This document shows, one piece after another, positions 17,522 through 26,393 of a stretch of 64,000 nt of DNA. The translations under genes and the position numbers were made by a program. The first letter of the stretch is position 1. Each line of letters opens with the position of its first letter. Under the pieces are notes generated by a model, which was not told where the DNA came from, searched no databases, and saw nothing but the letters and a program-made list of their open reading frames with translations. Source of the stretch: an uncultured Acetatifactor sp. (GTDB lineage: Bacteria > Bacillota > Clostridia > Lachnospirales > Lachnospiraceae); assembly GCA_910583845.1 (NCBI GenBank), contig CAJUAB010000008.1:20367-84366 (forward strand). The letters are read 5' to 3'.

Positions 17522-18754
17522 TTACAATAGAAATTCCCGGAAAATCTTATAGAGATAATCCCTGTACACCGCCTGGGCCACGCTCTCTCCGTACAGGATG
17601 GGAACGACTCCCAGTTCCACTCCGTCCAGCATATATCTGGCAACCCCCGCCTGCCTGCCCTGTTCCACAGGTGCCTGGGCCGTCTGAGGCAGCTCCGTCA
17701 CCTTCTCCACCCTTCCCAGATCCCGGCCCTGGGTGTCCAGATAACGGAACTCACCCGCATATGCCAGCGGCACCTGCTCCGCGACGCCTCGCTCCACAGG
17801 CAACGGCGGCAGCGGGTCTGTGTTGGGGTCCACATACATGGCGCTGATATGAAAGCCGTATGTCAGCAGCGTCTGCGCGTCTTTGAAACGGGCTTTCGGG
17901 TCCGGCGCTCCCATGACCACGGCGATCATATCGATCCCGTCCTTGCGGGCCGTGGCTGCCAGACAGAATCTCGCCTTCTCTGTGGAACCGGTTTTAAGGC
18001 CGGTGGCATAGGGGTATTGCTTGAGCAGCTTATTGGTACTGCTCAGGGTGAAATTGGATGTTCCCTGCCGGGTCTCGTGGGTGATATCCTCCATCCAGAT
18101 CTGCGTATAGTTATAGACCTGGGGATATTTGGTGATCAGCTCCCGGCTCATCAGCGCCACATCCCTGGCTGTGGTGTAATGTCCGTCCGAGTTGGTCAGT
18201 CCGCAGCAATCCTCAAAATGGGTGTCCACCATCCCCAGCTGTCCTGCCTTTTCATTCATCAGGGCCACAAACGCCTCCTCTGATCCGGCAATATGTTCCG
18301 CCACCGCCACCGAAGCGTCATTTCCGGAGGCCACGGCAATGCATTTTATCATGGTATCCAGCGTCTGCGTCTCCCCCTGGGCCAGAAATACCTGAGAGCC
18401 GCCCATGGAACTGGCATACTCGCTGGTAATCACACTGTCCTCCAGACTGATCTTCCCCGTCTCAATCTGCTCAAATGTAATCAGAAGCGTCATGATTTTG
18501 GTTATACTGGCCGGACATCTCCTCTCCGTGGCATTCTGCTCAAAGAGTACCTGCCCGGTAGAGGCCTCCATCAGAATCGCTGACGGCGCCGAAATCTCCA
18601 CCTGCGCCTCCACCGGCATCTCTATGTAGATCAGTTGCAGCACCGCAAGCCACAATCCCATGACCAATGCCGCCAGACGCCTTCCCGCCTGCCTCTTTCG
18701 GATTCCGGTTCTTTTACCGGTTTGTAATTTTGTATTTCTGGGCTGTTCTCTCAT
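17522..18754 (-). CDS. D-alanyl-D-alanine carboxypeptidase (second S11 paralogue)
   Basis: A 410-residue exported S11 peptidase related to DacF/PBP5. A long basic N-terminus precedes the signal helix LAALVMGLWLAVLQLIY. Active-site motifs are SxxK in PASITKIMTL, SxN in VASGNDASVAVAEH and KTG in TGLKTGSTEKAR. The C-terminal region is a PBP5-type beta domain and ends in a short amphipathic stretch (YRDYLYKIFREFLL) suited to membrane attachment. The ATG follows AAGGTGCGGGG. It differs clearly from the copy at 13660-15000, so the pair is not a recent duplication. Confidence 0.9.
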   Translation of the reverse strand: MREQPRNTKLQTGKRTGIRKRQAGRRLAALVMGLWLAVLQLIYIEMPVEAQVEISAPSAILMEASTGQVLFEQNATERRCPASITKIMTLLITFEQIETGKISLEDSVITSEYASSMGGSQVFLAQGETQTLDTMIKCIAVASGNDASVAVAEHIAGSEEAFVALMNEKAGQLGMVDTHFEDCCGLTNSDGHYTTARDVALMSRELITKYPQVYNYTQIWMEDITHETRQGTSNFTLSSTNKLLKQYPYATGLKTGSTEKARFCLAATARKDGIDMIAVVMGAPDPKARFKDAQTLLTYGFHISAMYVDPNTDPLPPLPVERGVAEQVPLAYAGEFRYLDTQGRDLGRVEKVTELPQTAQAPVEQGRQAGVARYMLDGVELGVVPILYGESVAQAVYRDYLYKIFREFLL

Positions 18755-18845
18755 CCCCGCACCTTCCCTGTTTTATTCTACCACTAATATATGGAAAAAA
18801 CAGGGGGCTTATGCACAGCGCAGGGATTCTGCCGCCATGAAAACA

Positions 18846-18873
18846 GGGGCTGTGGCACATCCGCCACAACCCC
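18846..18873 (-). terminator. Terminator after the CmpB-like membrane protein gene
   Basis: Hairpin GGGGCTGTGGC / GCCACAACCCC with a six-base loop, followed on the minus strand by TGTTTTC. It lies 24 bp past the stop codon of the CmpB-like gene. Confidence 0.6.
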
Positions 18874-18896
18874 ATGCAGTCTGACCGTATTCTGTC

Positions 18897-19490
18897 CTAA
18901 TTCCACCTGGCTCTGAATCTGTCCATCTTTTCAGACAGCTTTTCTCTCTGCTGGGATAAATCCACATGGAATGCATGCATCAGCTGGAATATGTAATCGA
19001 CAGTCACCAGCAGCATGATCCCCCAGATCAACTTGGTCCCCAGATGCATGGGCACCCTGTCAATGAGCTGCTGTATCCAGCCGTGGAGAAACAGGACAAT
19101 CCCCAGGCCATAAAATCCCCAGGCCACCGTGCTCTCCAGACAGATAATGCCCTTGTAGTTAAAGGGCTTCTCATTATAGTCCCACCAAAGTTCACCGAAT
19201 ATACGGATCATCATCTTTCCAACCAGAAATTCAAAGGTGGTAGCCGACAATGCGGCCACAAGGTATAATACCACATAGTTGAACTGCAGCGGGCACAGAA
19301 GCAGATAGCCGATCACGGCCCCGAAACCATAGATCGGGCAGAAGGGGCCTTTCGCAAAGCCTCTGTTTGTCAGCTTCCTGTTGCAGAAAGACATGTAAAT
19401 GGACTCTACCAGCCAGCCCAGCATACTGTATATTACAAAAGCAGCCGTCAAATGATACAGATCCGTTCCAAAGACTTCCGTTGTCCACAT
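18897..19490 (-). CDS. CmpB-type putative ABC-transporter membrane protein (PF06541-like)
   Basis: A 197-residue membrane protein of the family annotated as putative ABC transporter permease (CmpB, COG4905-like). Four to five membrane helices are visible. The N-terminal signature FVIYSMLGWLVESIY is followed by NRGFAKGPFCPIYGFGAV, both typical of the family, and WGFYGLGIVLFLHGWIQ lies further on. No ATPase partner is adjacent and transport has not been shown for the family. The start was moved in to ATG 19490, which has GGAGGTGGG upstream. It is downstream of rpsU, separated by a terminator. Confidence 0.8.
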   Translation of the reverse strand: MWTTEVFGTDLYHLTAAFVIYSMLGWLVESIYMSFCNRKLTNRGFAKGPFCPIYGFGAVIGYLLLCPLQFNYVVLYLVAALSATTFEFLVGKMMIRIFGELWWDYNEKPFNYKGIICLESTVAWGFYGLGIVLFLHGWIQQLIDRVPMHLGTKLIWGIMLLVTVDYIFQLMHAFHVDLSQQREKLSEKMDRFRARWN

Positions 19491-19547
19491 AGTCCCACCT
19501 CCAAATGTGTCACAGACAAGGTTCTTCATACGCACCGGAAAGCAAAA

Positions 19548-19569
19548 GTCCTTGGACAGCGCCAAGGAC
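19548..19569 (-). terminator. rpsU terminator
   Basis: Perfect 8-bp stem GTCCTTGG / CCAAGGAC with a six-base loop, followed on the minus strand by TTTTGC, just beyond the rpsU stop codon. Confidence 0.8.
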
Positions 19570-19578
19570 CTCATGTCA

Positions 19579-19755
19579 TTAGTTATATTTACGCTTTCTT
19601 GCCGCCTCGGACTTTTTCTTACGCTTTACGCTCGGCTTCTCGTAGTGCTCCCTCTTACGAATCTCCTGCTGGATTCCAGCTTTCGCACAACTTCTCTTGA
19701 AACGACGCAACGCGCTGTCCAAAGTCTCGTTTTCTTTTACGATTACGTTTGACAT
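19579..19755 (-). CDS. rpsU: 30S ribosomal protein S21
   Basis: A 58-residue S21, a small basic protein that binds the 30S platform near the anti-Shine-Dalgarno region. It begins SNVIVKENETLDSALRRFKR, continues KAGIQQEIRKREHYEKPSVK and ends in a basic tail (RKRKYN), all typical of the family. ATG 19755 is used rather than the longer frame because this is the universal family start and AGGTG lies upstream. It is monocistronic, with its own strong promoter and terminator. Confidence 0.97.
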   Translation of the reverse strand: MSNVIVKENETLDSALRRFKRSCAKAGIQQEIRKREHYEKPSVKRKKKSEAARKRKYN

Positions 19756-19846
19756 GATTACACCTGACCTCCCTTCAGTCCCTTGCAAGCATCTTGACTG
19801 ACTGGGTTAATATTATGTACATTGGCTACCCATATGCACATAACTT

Positions 19847-19874
19847 ATTATAACACAAAAGTCGGATACGTCAA
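19847..19874 (-). promoter_or_regulatory. rpsU promoter
   Basis: Minus-strand TTGACG (19874-19869), a 16-bp spacer and TATAAT (19852-19847). The expected leader to the rpsU start is about 85 nt. Confidence 0.8.
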
Positions 19875-19907
19875 CAGTTTTTTTTCAATTTGTCTTATTT
19901 TTTTTGC

Positions 19908-20753
19908 TCATCTGTTTTGCAGGATATACGGCGGAATATCATCCGAGTATATGCCGCGGACTCCCTCCTCCATTCTCTGCCGGGCTTCCTCTTCATCATC
20001 CACCGTGTGGACATATACTTTTATATCACTGTTTTCCAGGTCGCTCCTCTTCTGGCCGTCCCACCAGGAGGAAGGCATGACCAGCACCGGTATCTCCTTC
20101 TGTTCCATAAATTCCAGGATCTGCCGGCTATCCGGATATCCTATATAATACAGCGTCCATATGAGATTCCCGAAGGGATAGACCGCTGTCACCTCATCGT
20201 ACATTTCCTTATAGTAAATCTGGACCACTACCCTGGAAAGAACATCCTCATAGCCGTTGTCTATGGCTGTGTCCACAAACAGGCGAAACTGCTCCTCAAC
20301 CCGGTCGGAATACTTTGTATCTGTCACCATATAAATATCCGGATACTTTTTCATGATAGCAAACCAGTCCGCCAGCGTCAATGGGGTATATTTCCCATAG
20401 ACAGGGGCATTCAGGAACTCCTGTTCCGTGACCGCCCACCGCTCCTGCTCAGTCCAGCCAAAGGTCTCCGCCTGCCCCAGTTCCTGATACCAGTCATGCC
20501 GCAGCACCATCACCCCGTCCGAGGTGATCTGCAAATCCGCCTCAAATACCCGCTGTCCCTGCATATAATTGTACACAAAGGCCTCCCTGGAATTGGTGGC
20601 AGCGTCTCCCTCTGCCGTTCTCCCCAACGCATGGCAGACCACGGCATATTTTTCATACCAGGGTATCGCCTGGCTGCGGCTGTGCAGCGTTCCCATCATG
20701 ACAGCCAGGAGCACATACGCGACGACGACACCGCATACCGTTTTTCCCTTCAT
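19908..20753 (-). CDS. Glycerophosphodiester phosphodiesterase family protein
   Basis: A 281-residue exported GDPD-type hydrolase. An N-terminal membrane/signal helix (TVCGVVVAYVLLAVMMG) is followed by the GDPD barrel. Substrate and metal residues are recognisable in VCHALG (where the family has HRG), FEADLQITSDGVMVLRHDW and DIYMVTDTK. GDPDs cleave glycerophosphodiesters, and lipoteichoic acid or phospholipid headgroups are likely targets given the LTA-synthase-like gene upstream. The CHALG variant in place of HRG marks a subfamily. ATG 20753 is chosen for its AAAGGGG ribosome site. It follows the LTA-synthase gene by 70 bp and is probably co-transcribed. Confidence 0.82.
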   Translation of the reverse strand: MKGKTVCGVVVAYVLLAVMMGTLHSRSQAIPWYEKYAVVCHALGRTAEGDAATNSREAFVYNYMQGQRVFEADLQITSDGVMVLRHDWYQELGQAETFGWTEQERWAVTEQEFLNAPVYGKYTPLTLADWFAIMKKYPDIYMVTDTKYSDRVEEQFRLFVDTAIDNGYEDVLSRVVVQIYYKEMYDEVTAVYPFGNLIWTLYYIGYPDSRQILEFMEQKEIPVLVMPSSWWDGQKRSDLENSDIKVYVHTVDDEEEARQRMEEGVRGIYSDDIPPYILQNR

Positions 20754-20823
20754 AATATCCCCTTTCCGCAAGTTTCGGTTCCTGTTTATAATCCGGCGCA
20801 GGCAGAGGGTACCCACTTTGGCC

Positions 20824-22815
20824 TTATCCCTCATCCCGCTTTGTTTCCACAAAGATCTCTTCCATATAATCCTTTTCGTAGAGTTGATTGTACTGAAGCA
20901 TTCTGTATTGGTAAATGGGCTCCTCATCCCATAGATCCGCTATATCTGCCAGCTGCCCATCCCTGCCTAAGCACCCTCTCCTGGTCAGCACGGGATACTC
21001 CTCTTTAAGCTCCATCAAATACTGGTAAAAAGGTGGCAGCGGCAGACCTGCGCACTCCATCATCACCGCCGGCAGATAATTGGCGCTCATGTCCCCATAC
21101 TCTTTCCAGTCCACCTCATAATTAGCCCAGATGACATACGGCACAATATATTTTCGCAGATTTTTCTCATGCTCCGACAGATTCTGTCCCGCAAAGACCG
21201 CCTCATAAAAGCTGTCACCCAAAATCGGCTGGTGGTCCCCAAACATACATAGAAGTACCGGGTCTTCCACTTGTTCAAAATAAGAAACCAATTCTCTAAA
21301 AGCATCGTCCGATATTTTGATGAGATTCAGATATGTCTGTACATCGTACAGATTGCCCGCCTCTTCCGCCGCAGTCTCCCCCACACGGACCAGATCAATA
21401 TCCATAGGCACCTCTCCATAGTAGCCGCCGTGATTCTGTATGGTCACGTCAAAAAGGAAAAAGGGAGCATCCCGGTTCCGCGTCTCATATCTGTGTACAA
21501 TCTCCCTGTAATTACAGGCATCAGAAATAAACCCCTTGACATACTCATACGGAACCTCCCACACCCCCTGATGAATAAATGTGTCAAAGCCAAAATATGT
21601 ATACACTCTTTTCCTGTTCCAGGTATATTCCCCGCTGGGATGCATGGCCATGGTCTCATATCCCTGGGCCTTAAGCACTCTGGCCAGAGAGGGCATATCG
21701 TGCTGTACCTGGTTCTGATATGGAATCACAGTGGGAGAAAGCAGTGACAGGGAATTGCCGGTCAGCCCCTCAAACTCGGAGTTGGCCGTAAGCCCTCCCA
21801 GAATAGATACATACAGATTGCCCCGGAGAGCATTCTCCGAAATCTGGTCAACAAAAGGCATATACGCCTGCGTGGTCTCCAGATTCCCCAGCACCCGCAG
21901 ATCGCTCCACGCTTCATTCATAATCATGATAATATCCGGCCCCTGCTGCGTCTTACCCGGCATCTCATAATCCGCCGCGGCCGCCTGGGCAATCACCGCC
22001 AGCGCTTTCTCGCTGTAGCTCTCCGGCACATCCACCTTCCTGTCCTTCAACAGCCAGAAATAGCTCATACATGCTCCGTTCAGATTGCGGGTATCTCCGA
22101 TATTCCAGTAATTCACCACAAATTCTTTGCCAAGAGGATTGGGCAGATCCATCACCGTGTAGTACCATCCCCCTATCAGCAGCGCCGCCAGCACAGAGAC
22201 ACCCACATGAACCCATCTGCTCATTTTGATCCGTATCCGGGAGCCCAGTATAATAAAGAACAAAAAATAGATTACGGAGTAAAGCGCCTCCGGAGAAAGG
22301 CCGTAATTGTAATTTCCCATAACGGATATGGCTGTACCCGCCGCCCCCAGGTCATTGGGCATCAGAAAGTCTCCCCGGAACTTCCATATATAATATTCCA
22401 CCAGAAACAGCACCAGAAAAAAGGCGCTTCCGGCCCCCAAAGCCACCGCGCTGCTCTGGGTAAACAAAAATATCACCAGGTACGCACAGATAATGAACGC
22501 TATTGTCAATTCCGTCACGCCGTCCATGATTCTGCTCATATCATGCATGGGCAATTCCATCCTCTGAAAAATCTTCAATGGAACATAATACAGATAGACC
22601 GCCAAAAGCGGCAGGGATATCCGATTGGGCAGTCTGGGAGCCAACAGCGCCAGGCCGGACAGGACCGTAAGCCCCACACAGATAAGCAGCCGCTTTGTAA
22701 TCCCGTCCCATGCAAAGATGGTGAGCACGCCCAGTAATACCACTACCGCCCCCGAAAAAGCAAGTCTGAGCGGATTGCTTTTGATTTTACCTATAATCTG
22801 TCTAAACATGTACAT
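20824..22815 (-). CDS. LTA synthase family sulfatase-fold phosphoglycerol transferase
   Basis: A 663-residue membrane enzyme. The N-terminal half has at least five to six transmembrane helices (about residues 15-240). The extracellular sulfatase/LtaS-type domain starts near residue 280 (GPDIIMIMNEAWSDL). The likely catalytic threonine lies in GGLTANSEFEGLTG. Further metal sites appear in MHPSGEYTWNR and in CMFGDHQPILG. Such enzymes transfer glycerol-phosphate from phosphatidylglycerol to glycolipid anchors or glycans. ATG 22815 follows ACAGGAGGTAAT; ATG 22809 is an alternative. The GDPD gene follows, and an XRE regulator is divergent. Confidence 0.88.
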   Translation of the reverse strand: MYMFRQIIGKIKSNPLRLAFSGAVVVLLGVLTIFAWDGITKRLLICVGLTVLSGLALLAPRLPNRISLPLLAVYLYYVPLKIFQRMELPMHDMSRIMDGVTELTIAFIICAYLVIFLFTQSSAVALGAGSAFFLVLFLVEYYIWKFRGDFLMPNDLGAAGTAISVMGNYNYGLSPEALYSVIYFLFFIILGSRIRIKMSRWVHVGVSVLAALLIGGWYYTVMDLPNPLGKEFVVNYWNIGDTRNLNGACMSYFWLLKDRKVDVPESYSEKALAVIAQAAAADYEMPGKTQQGPDIIMIMNEAWSDLRVLGNLETTQAYMPFVDQISENALRGNLYVSILGGLTANSEFEGLTGNSLSLLSPTVIPYQNQVQHDMPSLARVLKAQGYETMAMHPSGEYTWNRKRVYTYFGFDTFIHQGVWEVPYEYVKGFISDACNYREIVHRYETRNRDAPFFLFDVTIQNHGGYYGEVPMDIDLVRVGETAAEEAGNLYDVQTYLNLIKISDDAFRELVSYFEQVEDPVLLCMFGDHQPILGDSFYEAVFAGQNLSEHEKNLRKYIVPYVIWANYEVDWKEYGDMSANYLPAVMMECAGLPLPPFYQYLMELKEEYPVLTRRGCLGRDGQLADIADLWDEEPIYQYRMLQYNQLYEKDYMEEIFVETKRDEG

Positions 22816-22963
22816 ATTACCTCCTGTCAGAGATCTACCGCAACGCCTCCGCTGTGCCCGCTGCTTTAGCGATTCGGGCAGAGGCATCTGTCAGCCGGGA
22901 TTTTCCGGGTCGCTCGCGTCTAACGGTCAGGCACACGGTTCATCAGATCCTCGCGACACACAC

Positions 22964-22992
22964 AGTATATCATCTTTAAGCAAAGTTTGCAA
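22964..22992 (-). promoter_or_regulatory. Promoter of the LTA-synthase/GDPD operon
   Basis: Minus-strand TTGCAA (22992-22987), a 17-bp spacer and TATACT (22969-22964). The -35 box and spacer coincide with the first of two 16-bp direct repeats. Confidence 0.7.
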
Positions 22993-23010
22993 TGCTTTAA
23001 GCATAGTTTG
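22974..23010. promoter_or_regulatory. Paired direct repeats, probable XRE operator
   Basis: CTTTAAGCAAAGTTTG (22974-22989) and CTTTAAGCATAGTTTG (22995-23010) differ at one base and start 21 bp apart, two helical turns, so a regulator would meet both on one face. They lie between an XRE gene and the LTA-synthase gene and cover the promoter of the latter. Regulation by the adjacent XRE protein is inferred. Confidence 0.65.
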
Positions 23011-23064
23011 TTTGTCCTAAAGCAATATGCAAAACAATACAATGGGATAAGGAGGTATTAACTT

Positions 23065-23358
23065 ATGGTTTATGGTTTAGGAAAAAGATTGCAGGAACAA
23101 CGACTGTTAAAGAATCTGTCACAGAAAGAAGTAGCCAGTTCCGTGGGCGTATCCGCCTCGATCATCTCCAATTACGAGAGCAGCGAACGCACCCCCAGTG
23201 TGGAAATTCTTATGGCTCTGGCCAGGTTATACCATTGCTCCGCCGACTATCTTCTGGGATTTGACAAAGAGGAAAACGATCCCTTTATTGATGTGTCTAT
23301 GCTGAACAAAGAACAGAAAAAATTGTTGCAGCATTTTCTTCTCAGCCTGGCACAGTGA
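23065..23358 (+). CDS. XRE family helix-turn-helix regulator
   Basis: A 97-residue DNA-binding protein. The helix-turn-helix covers about residues 5-65: LGKRLQEQRLLKNLSQKEVA, then SVGVSASIISNYESSERTPS, then LYHCSADYLLGFD. A short helical tail (about 75-97) may mediate dimerisation. It starts at ATG 23065 after a strong AAGGAGG. It diverges from the LTA-synthase/GDPD genes, and repeats in the shared spacer overlap their promoter, suggesting that it represses them and perhaps itself. Confidence 0.92.
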   Translation: MVYGLGKRLQEQRLLKNLSQKEVASSVGVSASIISNYESSERTPSVEILMALARLYHCSADYLLGFDKEENDPFIDVSMLNKEQKKLLQHFLLSLAQ

Positions 23359-23524
23359 ATGCCGGCCTTCCCATGTCCGGGAATATATAGCACTACGGCG
23401 GTGAGCTCAATGCCTGAAGCAGACTATGTTATGGCCAAACAACAGGATTTTTATCCTGGGGGAATTTTCCTATCATGAACAACAAAATCCACACGCCGCA
23501 AGGATTCCGTTGTCATGGACAAAA

Positions 23525-23564
23525 AAGAGAGCGAATAGGCCCTTTCGGACTTCTTCGCTCTCTT
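23525..23564 (-). terminator. alaS terminator
   Basis: Hairpin AAGAGAGCGAA / TTCGCTCTCTT, followed on the minus strand by TTTTTTG, about 80 bp beyond the alaS stop. The rest of the 288-bp gap between the XRE gene and alaS holds only weak inverted repeats and no gene. Confidence 0.85.
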
Positions 23565-23646
23565 CCTGTTCATAACATCAAAATCACTTCCGCCATCTCG
23601 CGTCCCCGCAAAGTGTGACGCACATCTGACGGAAAGCATACCTGTT

Positions 23647-26304
23647 CTACCGGATCTGTCCCTCCAGCACCTTGGCTGCCTGGGCCACCGCCGCCGGAAT
23701 ACCTGCCGGGTTCTTGCCGCCGGCCTGGGCCATACCCGGACGACCGCCGCCGCCGCCGCCCACCAATGAGGCAATGCCTTTGATCAGATTTCCCGCATGG
23801 GCGCCTGCCTTCTGAGCGCCATCCGTAGCCATGGCAATCATATTCACCTTGCCGTCCTGTCCGGAAATCAGTACTACCACTCCCTCGCCCAGCCTGTCCT
23901 TCAACTGGTCCCCCAGGTCCCGCAGACCATTCATGTCCACACCGTCCACACTGGTGGCGAGCAGTTTTATACCGCCGATTTCCTGTACCTGACTCATCAC
24001 ATCGCCCAATGCGTCCCTGGCCGCCTTACTTCTCAGAGATTCCAGTTCCCCGTGAAGAGATTTCAGCTCCGCCATCAGATGCTCACATTTTTCCACCAGA
24101 TTGCCGGGATTCGCTTTCAATGTTCTGGAGGCTTCCCGGATGGTGTCTTCCAGATTTTTGTAATATTGCCGTACACCGTTTCCGGTCAGGGCCTCAATCC
24201 GGCGCACACCTGCCGCCACGCCGCTCTCGGACAGAATTTTGAAGCTGCCGATATTGCCCGTGTTTGCCACATGGGTTCCTCCGCAGAGTTCCACGGAAAA
24301 GTCCCCCATCTTCACCACCCGGACCTCTTCGCCGTATTTCTCCCCGAACAGAGCCATCGCGCCGGTCTTTCTGGCCTCTTCTATGCCCATCACCTCCGTG
24401 ACCACCTGGATGTTCTCCCCGATCTTTTCATTGACCATGGCCTCCACCCGGGCCAGCTCCTCGCCGGTCACAGCCGCGAAGTGTGTAAAGTCAAAGCGCA
24501 ATCTCTCCCCGTCCACATAGGAGCCGGACTGTTCCACATGCGTTCCCAGCACTTCCCGCAGAGCTTTCTGCAGCAGATGAGTGGCGCTGTGGTTTTTGCA
24601 GGTATCGCCTCTCAGACCTGCGTTTACTGTCAGGGTGGCCGTATCTCCCACTTTGATCATGCCGCCGGTCACAGTTCCGATATGGCCTACTTTGCCGCCC
24701 ATCAGTTTTACCGTATCTTTCACTTCAAAGCTGCCGTCCGAAGTGGTGATTACGCCTCTGTCACCGTTCTGCCCGCCCATGGTAGCGTAAAACGGCGTTT
24801 CCTCCACTATAATGGTTCCCACCTGTCCGTCGGTCAGCGCCTCCACCAGCTCCGTCTCCGTGGTGAGCGCCGTCACTCTGGAATTGTGCTGCAATCTGTC
24901 ATATCCCACAAATACCGTGGTGAGGGCCGGATCTATGGACTCATATACCGTCACGTCCGCTCCCATATAATTGGTCACCTTGCGGGCTTTTCTGGCCATG
25001 TCCTTCTGCTGCTGCATACATGCGTCAAAGCCTGTCTCGTCAATGGTAAAGCCTTTTTCCGCCAGGATTTCCTGCGTCAGATCCACGGGAAAACCATAGG
25101 TATCATAGAGCTTGAAAGCGTTCTCGCCGGAGAGCGTGGCCGTACCCGCAGCTTTCATCTCCTCCTCCATCTCCGTCAGAATGCTCAGTCCCAGATCTAT
25201 GGTCTTGTCAAATTTATCCTCCTCCTGAGTCAGCACCGTCAGGATAAATTCGCTCTTCTCCTCCAGCTCCGGATAGCCGTCCTTACATTCATTGATCACA
25301 GTCCGGCTAAGGTCCGCCAGAAATTTCCCGGAGATGCCAAGGAGCCTCCCGTGACGGGCCGCGCGCCGGATCAGGCGGCGCAGCACATAGCCGCGGCCCT
25401 CGTTGGAGGGCATGATGCCGTCGCTGATCATAAAAGTGGTGGAGCGGATATGGTCGGTGATAAGGCGCACGGACACATCCGCCGCCTCATCCGTCTCATA
25501 ACGCACACCCGCAATCTCACAGATTCTGTCCCGGATAGCTTTCATGGTATCTATGTCAAACACGGAGTCCACGTCCTGCACTACCACGGCCAGGCGCTCC
25601 AGTCCCATGCCGGTGTCAATATTTTTCTGGGAAAGTTCCTCATAATGGCCCTTTCCGTCGCTCTCGAACTGGGTAAATACATTGTTCCAGACCTCCATAA
25701 AGCGGTCGCAGTCACATCCCACCTTGCAGTCCGGCCTGCCGCAGCCGTATTTCTCGCCTCTGTCATAGTAAATCTCCGAACAGGGACCGCAGGGACCTGC
25801 GCCGTGCTCCCAGAAGTTGTCGCAGTCGCCGTTCTCATCCCGGTAAAAACGGGTGATCCGCTCTGCGGGGATGCCGATTTCCTTATTCCAGATCCCGAAA
25901 GCCTCGTCATCCTCCCCGTAAACGGAAGGATAGAGCCTGTCAGGGTCCATGCCGATGGTTTTTGTCAGAAACTCCCAACTCCAGGCAATGGCCTCCCGCT
26001 TGAAATAGTCCCCGAAGGAGAAATTGCCCAGCATCTCAAAGAAAGTCAGATGGCGGGCGGTCTTGCCCACATTTTCAATGTCACCGGTGCGCACACATTT
26101 CTGGCAGGTTGTCACCCGCCTGCGGGGCGGGATCTCCTGTCCCGTAAAATAGGGCTTCAAGGGCGCCATACCCGCGTTGATCAGCAGCAGGCTCTTGTCC
26201 GTGTGGGGCGGCACCAGGGAAAAACTTTTCATTTTCAGATGTTCTTTGCTCTCGAAAAAATCGAGATACATTCTCCGTAACTCATTTACACCATATGCTT
26301 TCAT
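23647..26304 (-). CDS. alaS: Alanyl-tRNA synthetase
   Basis: A full-length 885-residue class II synthetase that charges tRNA-Ala. The catalytic core is at the N-terminus (NELRRMYLDFFESKEHLKM, INAGMAPLKPYFTG, FFEMLGNFSFGDYFKREAIA). The tRNA-recognition domain covers about 240-450. The editing domain shows the zinc-type motifs NHSATHLLQKAL and VELCGGTHVANTG near residues 565 and 665. The C-terminal coiled coil and glycine-rich C-Ala domain (LVGGGGGGRPGMAQAGGK) complete it. It is monocistronic with its own promoter and terminator. No T-box leader is present: only about 60 nt separate the promoter from the start. Confidence 0.98.
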   Translation of the reverse strand: MKAYGVNELRRMYLDFFESKEHLKMKSFSLVPPHTDKSLLLINAGMAPLKPYFTGQEIPPRRRVTTCQKCVRTGDIENVGKTARHLTFFEMLGNFSFGDYFKREAIAWSWEFLTKTIGMDPDRLYPSVYGEDDEAFGIWNKEIGIPAERITRFYRDENGDCDNFWEHGAGPCGPCSEIYYDRGEKYGCGRPDCKVGCDCDRFMEVWNNVFTQFESDGKGHYEELSQKNIDTGMGLERLAVVVQDVDSVFDIDTMKAIRDRICEIAGVRYETDEAADVSVRLITDHIRSTTFMISDGIMPSNEGRGYVLRRLIRRAARHGRLLGISGKFLADLSRTVINECKDGYPELEEKSEFILTVLTQEEDKFDKTIDLGLSILTEMEEEMKAAGTATLSGENAFKLYDTYGFPVDLTQEILAEKGFTIDETGFDACMQQQKDMARKARKVTNYMGADVTVYESIDPALTTVFVGYDRLQHNSRVTALTTETELVEALTDGQVGTIIVEETPFYATMGGQNGDRGVITTSDGSFEVKDTVKLMGGKVGHIGTVTGGMIKVGDTATLTVNAGLRGDTCKNHSATHLLQKALREVLGTHVEQSGSYVDGERLRFDFTHFAAVTGEELARVEAMVNEKIGENIQVVTEVMGIEEARKTGAMALFGEKYGEEVRVVKMGDFSVELCGGTHVANTGNIGSFKILSESGVAAGVRRIEALTGNGVRQYYKNLEDTIREASRTLKANPGNLVEKCEHLMAELKSLHGELESLRSKAARDALGDVMSQVQEIGGIKLLATSVDGVDMNGLRDLGDQLKDRLGEGVVVLISGQDGKVNMIAMATDGAQKAGAHAGNLIKGIASLVGGGGGGRPGMAQAGGKNPAGIPAAVAQAAKVLEGQIR

Positions 26305-26364
26305 GATGTTTCCTCCAGATTTCTCTATTTTTGCTGTATCTTCGCAGAATTCATAATCTAAATT

Positions 26365-26393
26365 ATTATAGATTCAATCAGAGAACTTGTCAA
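26365..26393 (-). promoter_or_regulatory. alaS promoter
   Basis: A consensus promoter on the minus strand: TTGACA (26393-26388), 17 bp, TATAAT (26370-26365). The -35 box and spacer lie inside the last codons of the upstream exported-protein gene, which ends at 26374. Confidence 0.85.

Noticed and set aside
13660..18754. The two D,D-carboxypeptidases as a recent tandem duplication
   Set aside because: They share only the family motifs; signal peptides, spacing and C-terminal parts differ widely.
23797..26280. An 827-codon open frame on the plus strand
   Set aside because: It lies exactly antisense to alaS, whose motifs are complete. Long antisense frames are expected in GC-rich genes, and the translation shows no recognisable domain or ribosome site.
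26305..26364. Search for a T-box or riboswitch before alaS
   Set aside because: The leader is about 60 nt, too short, with no specifier or antiterminator structure.
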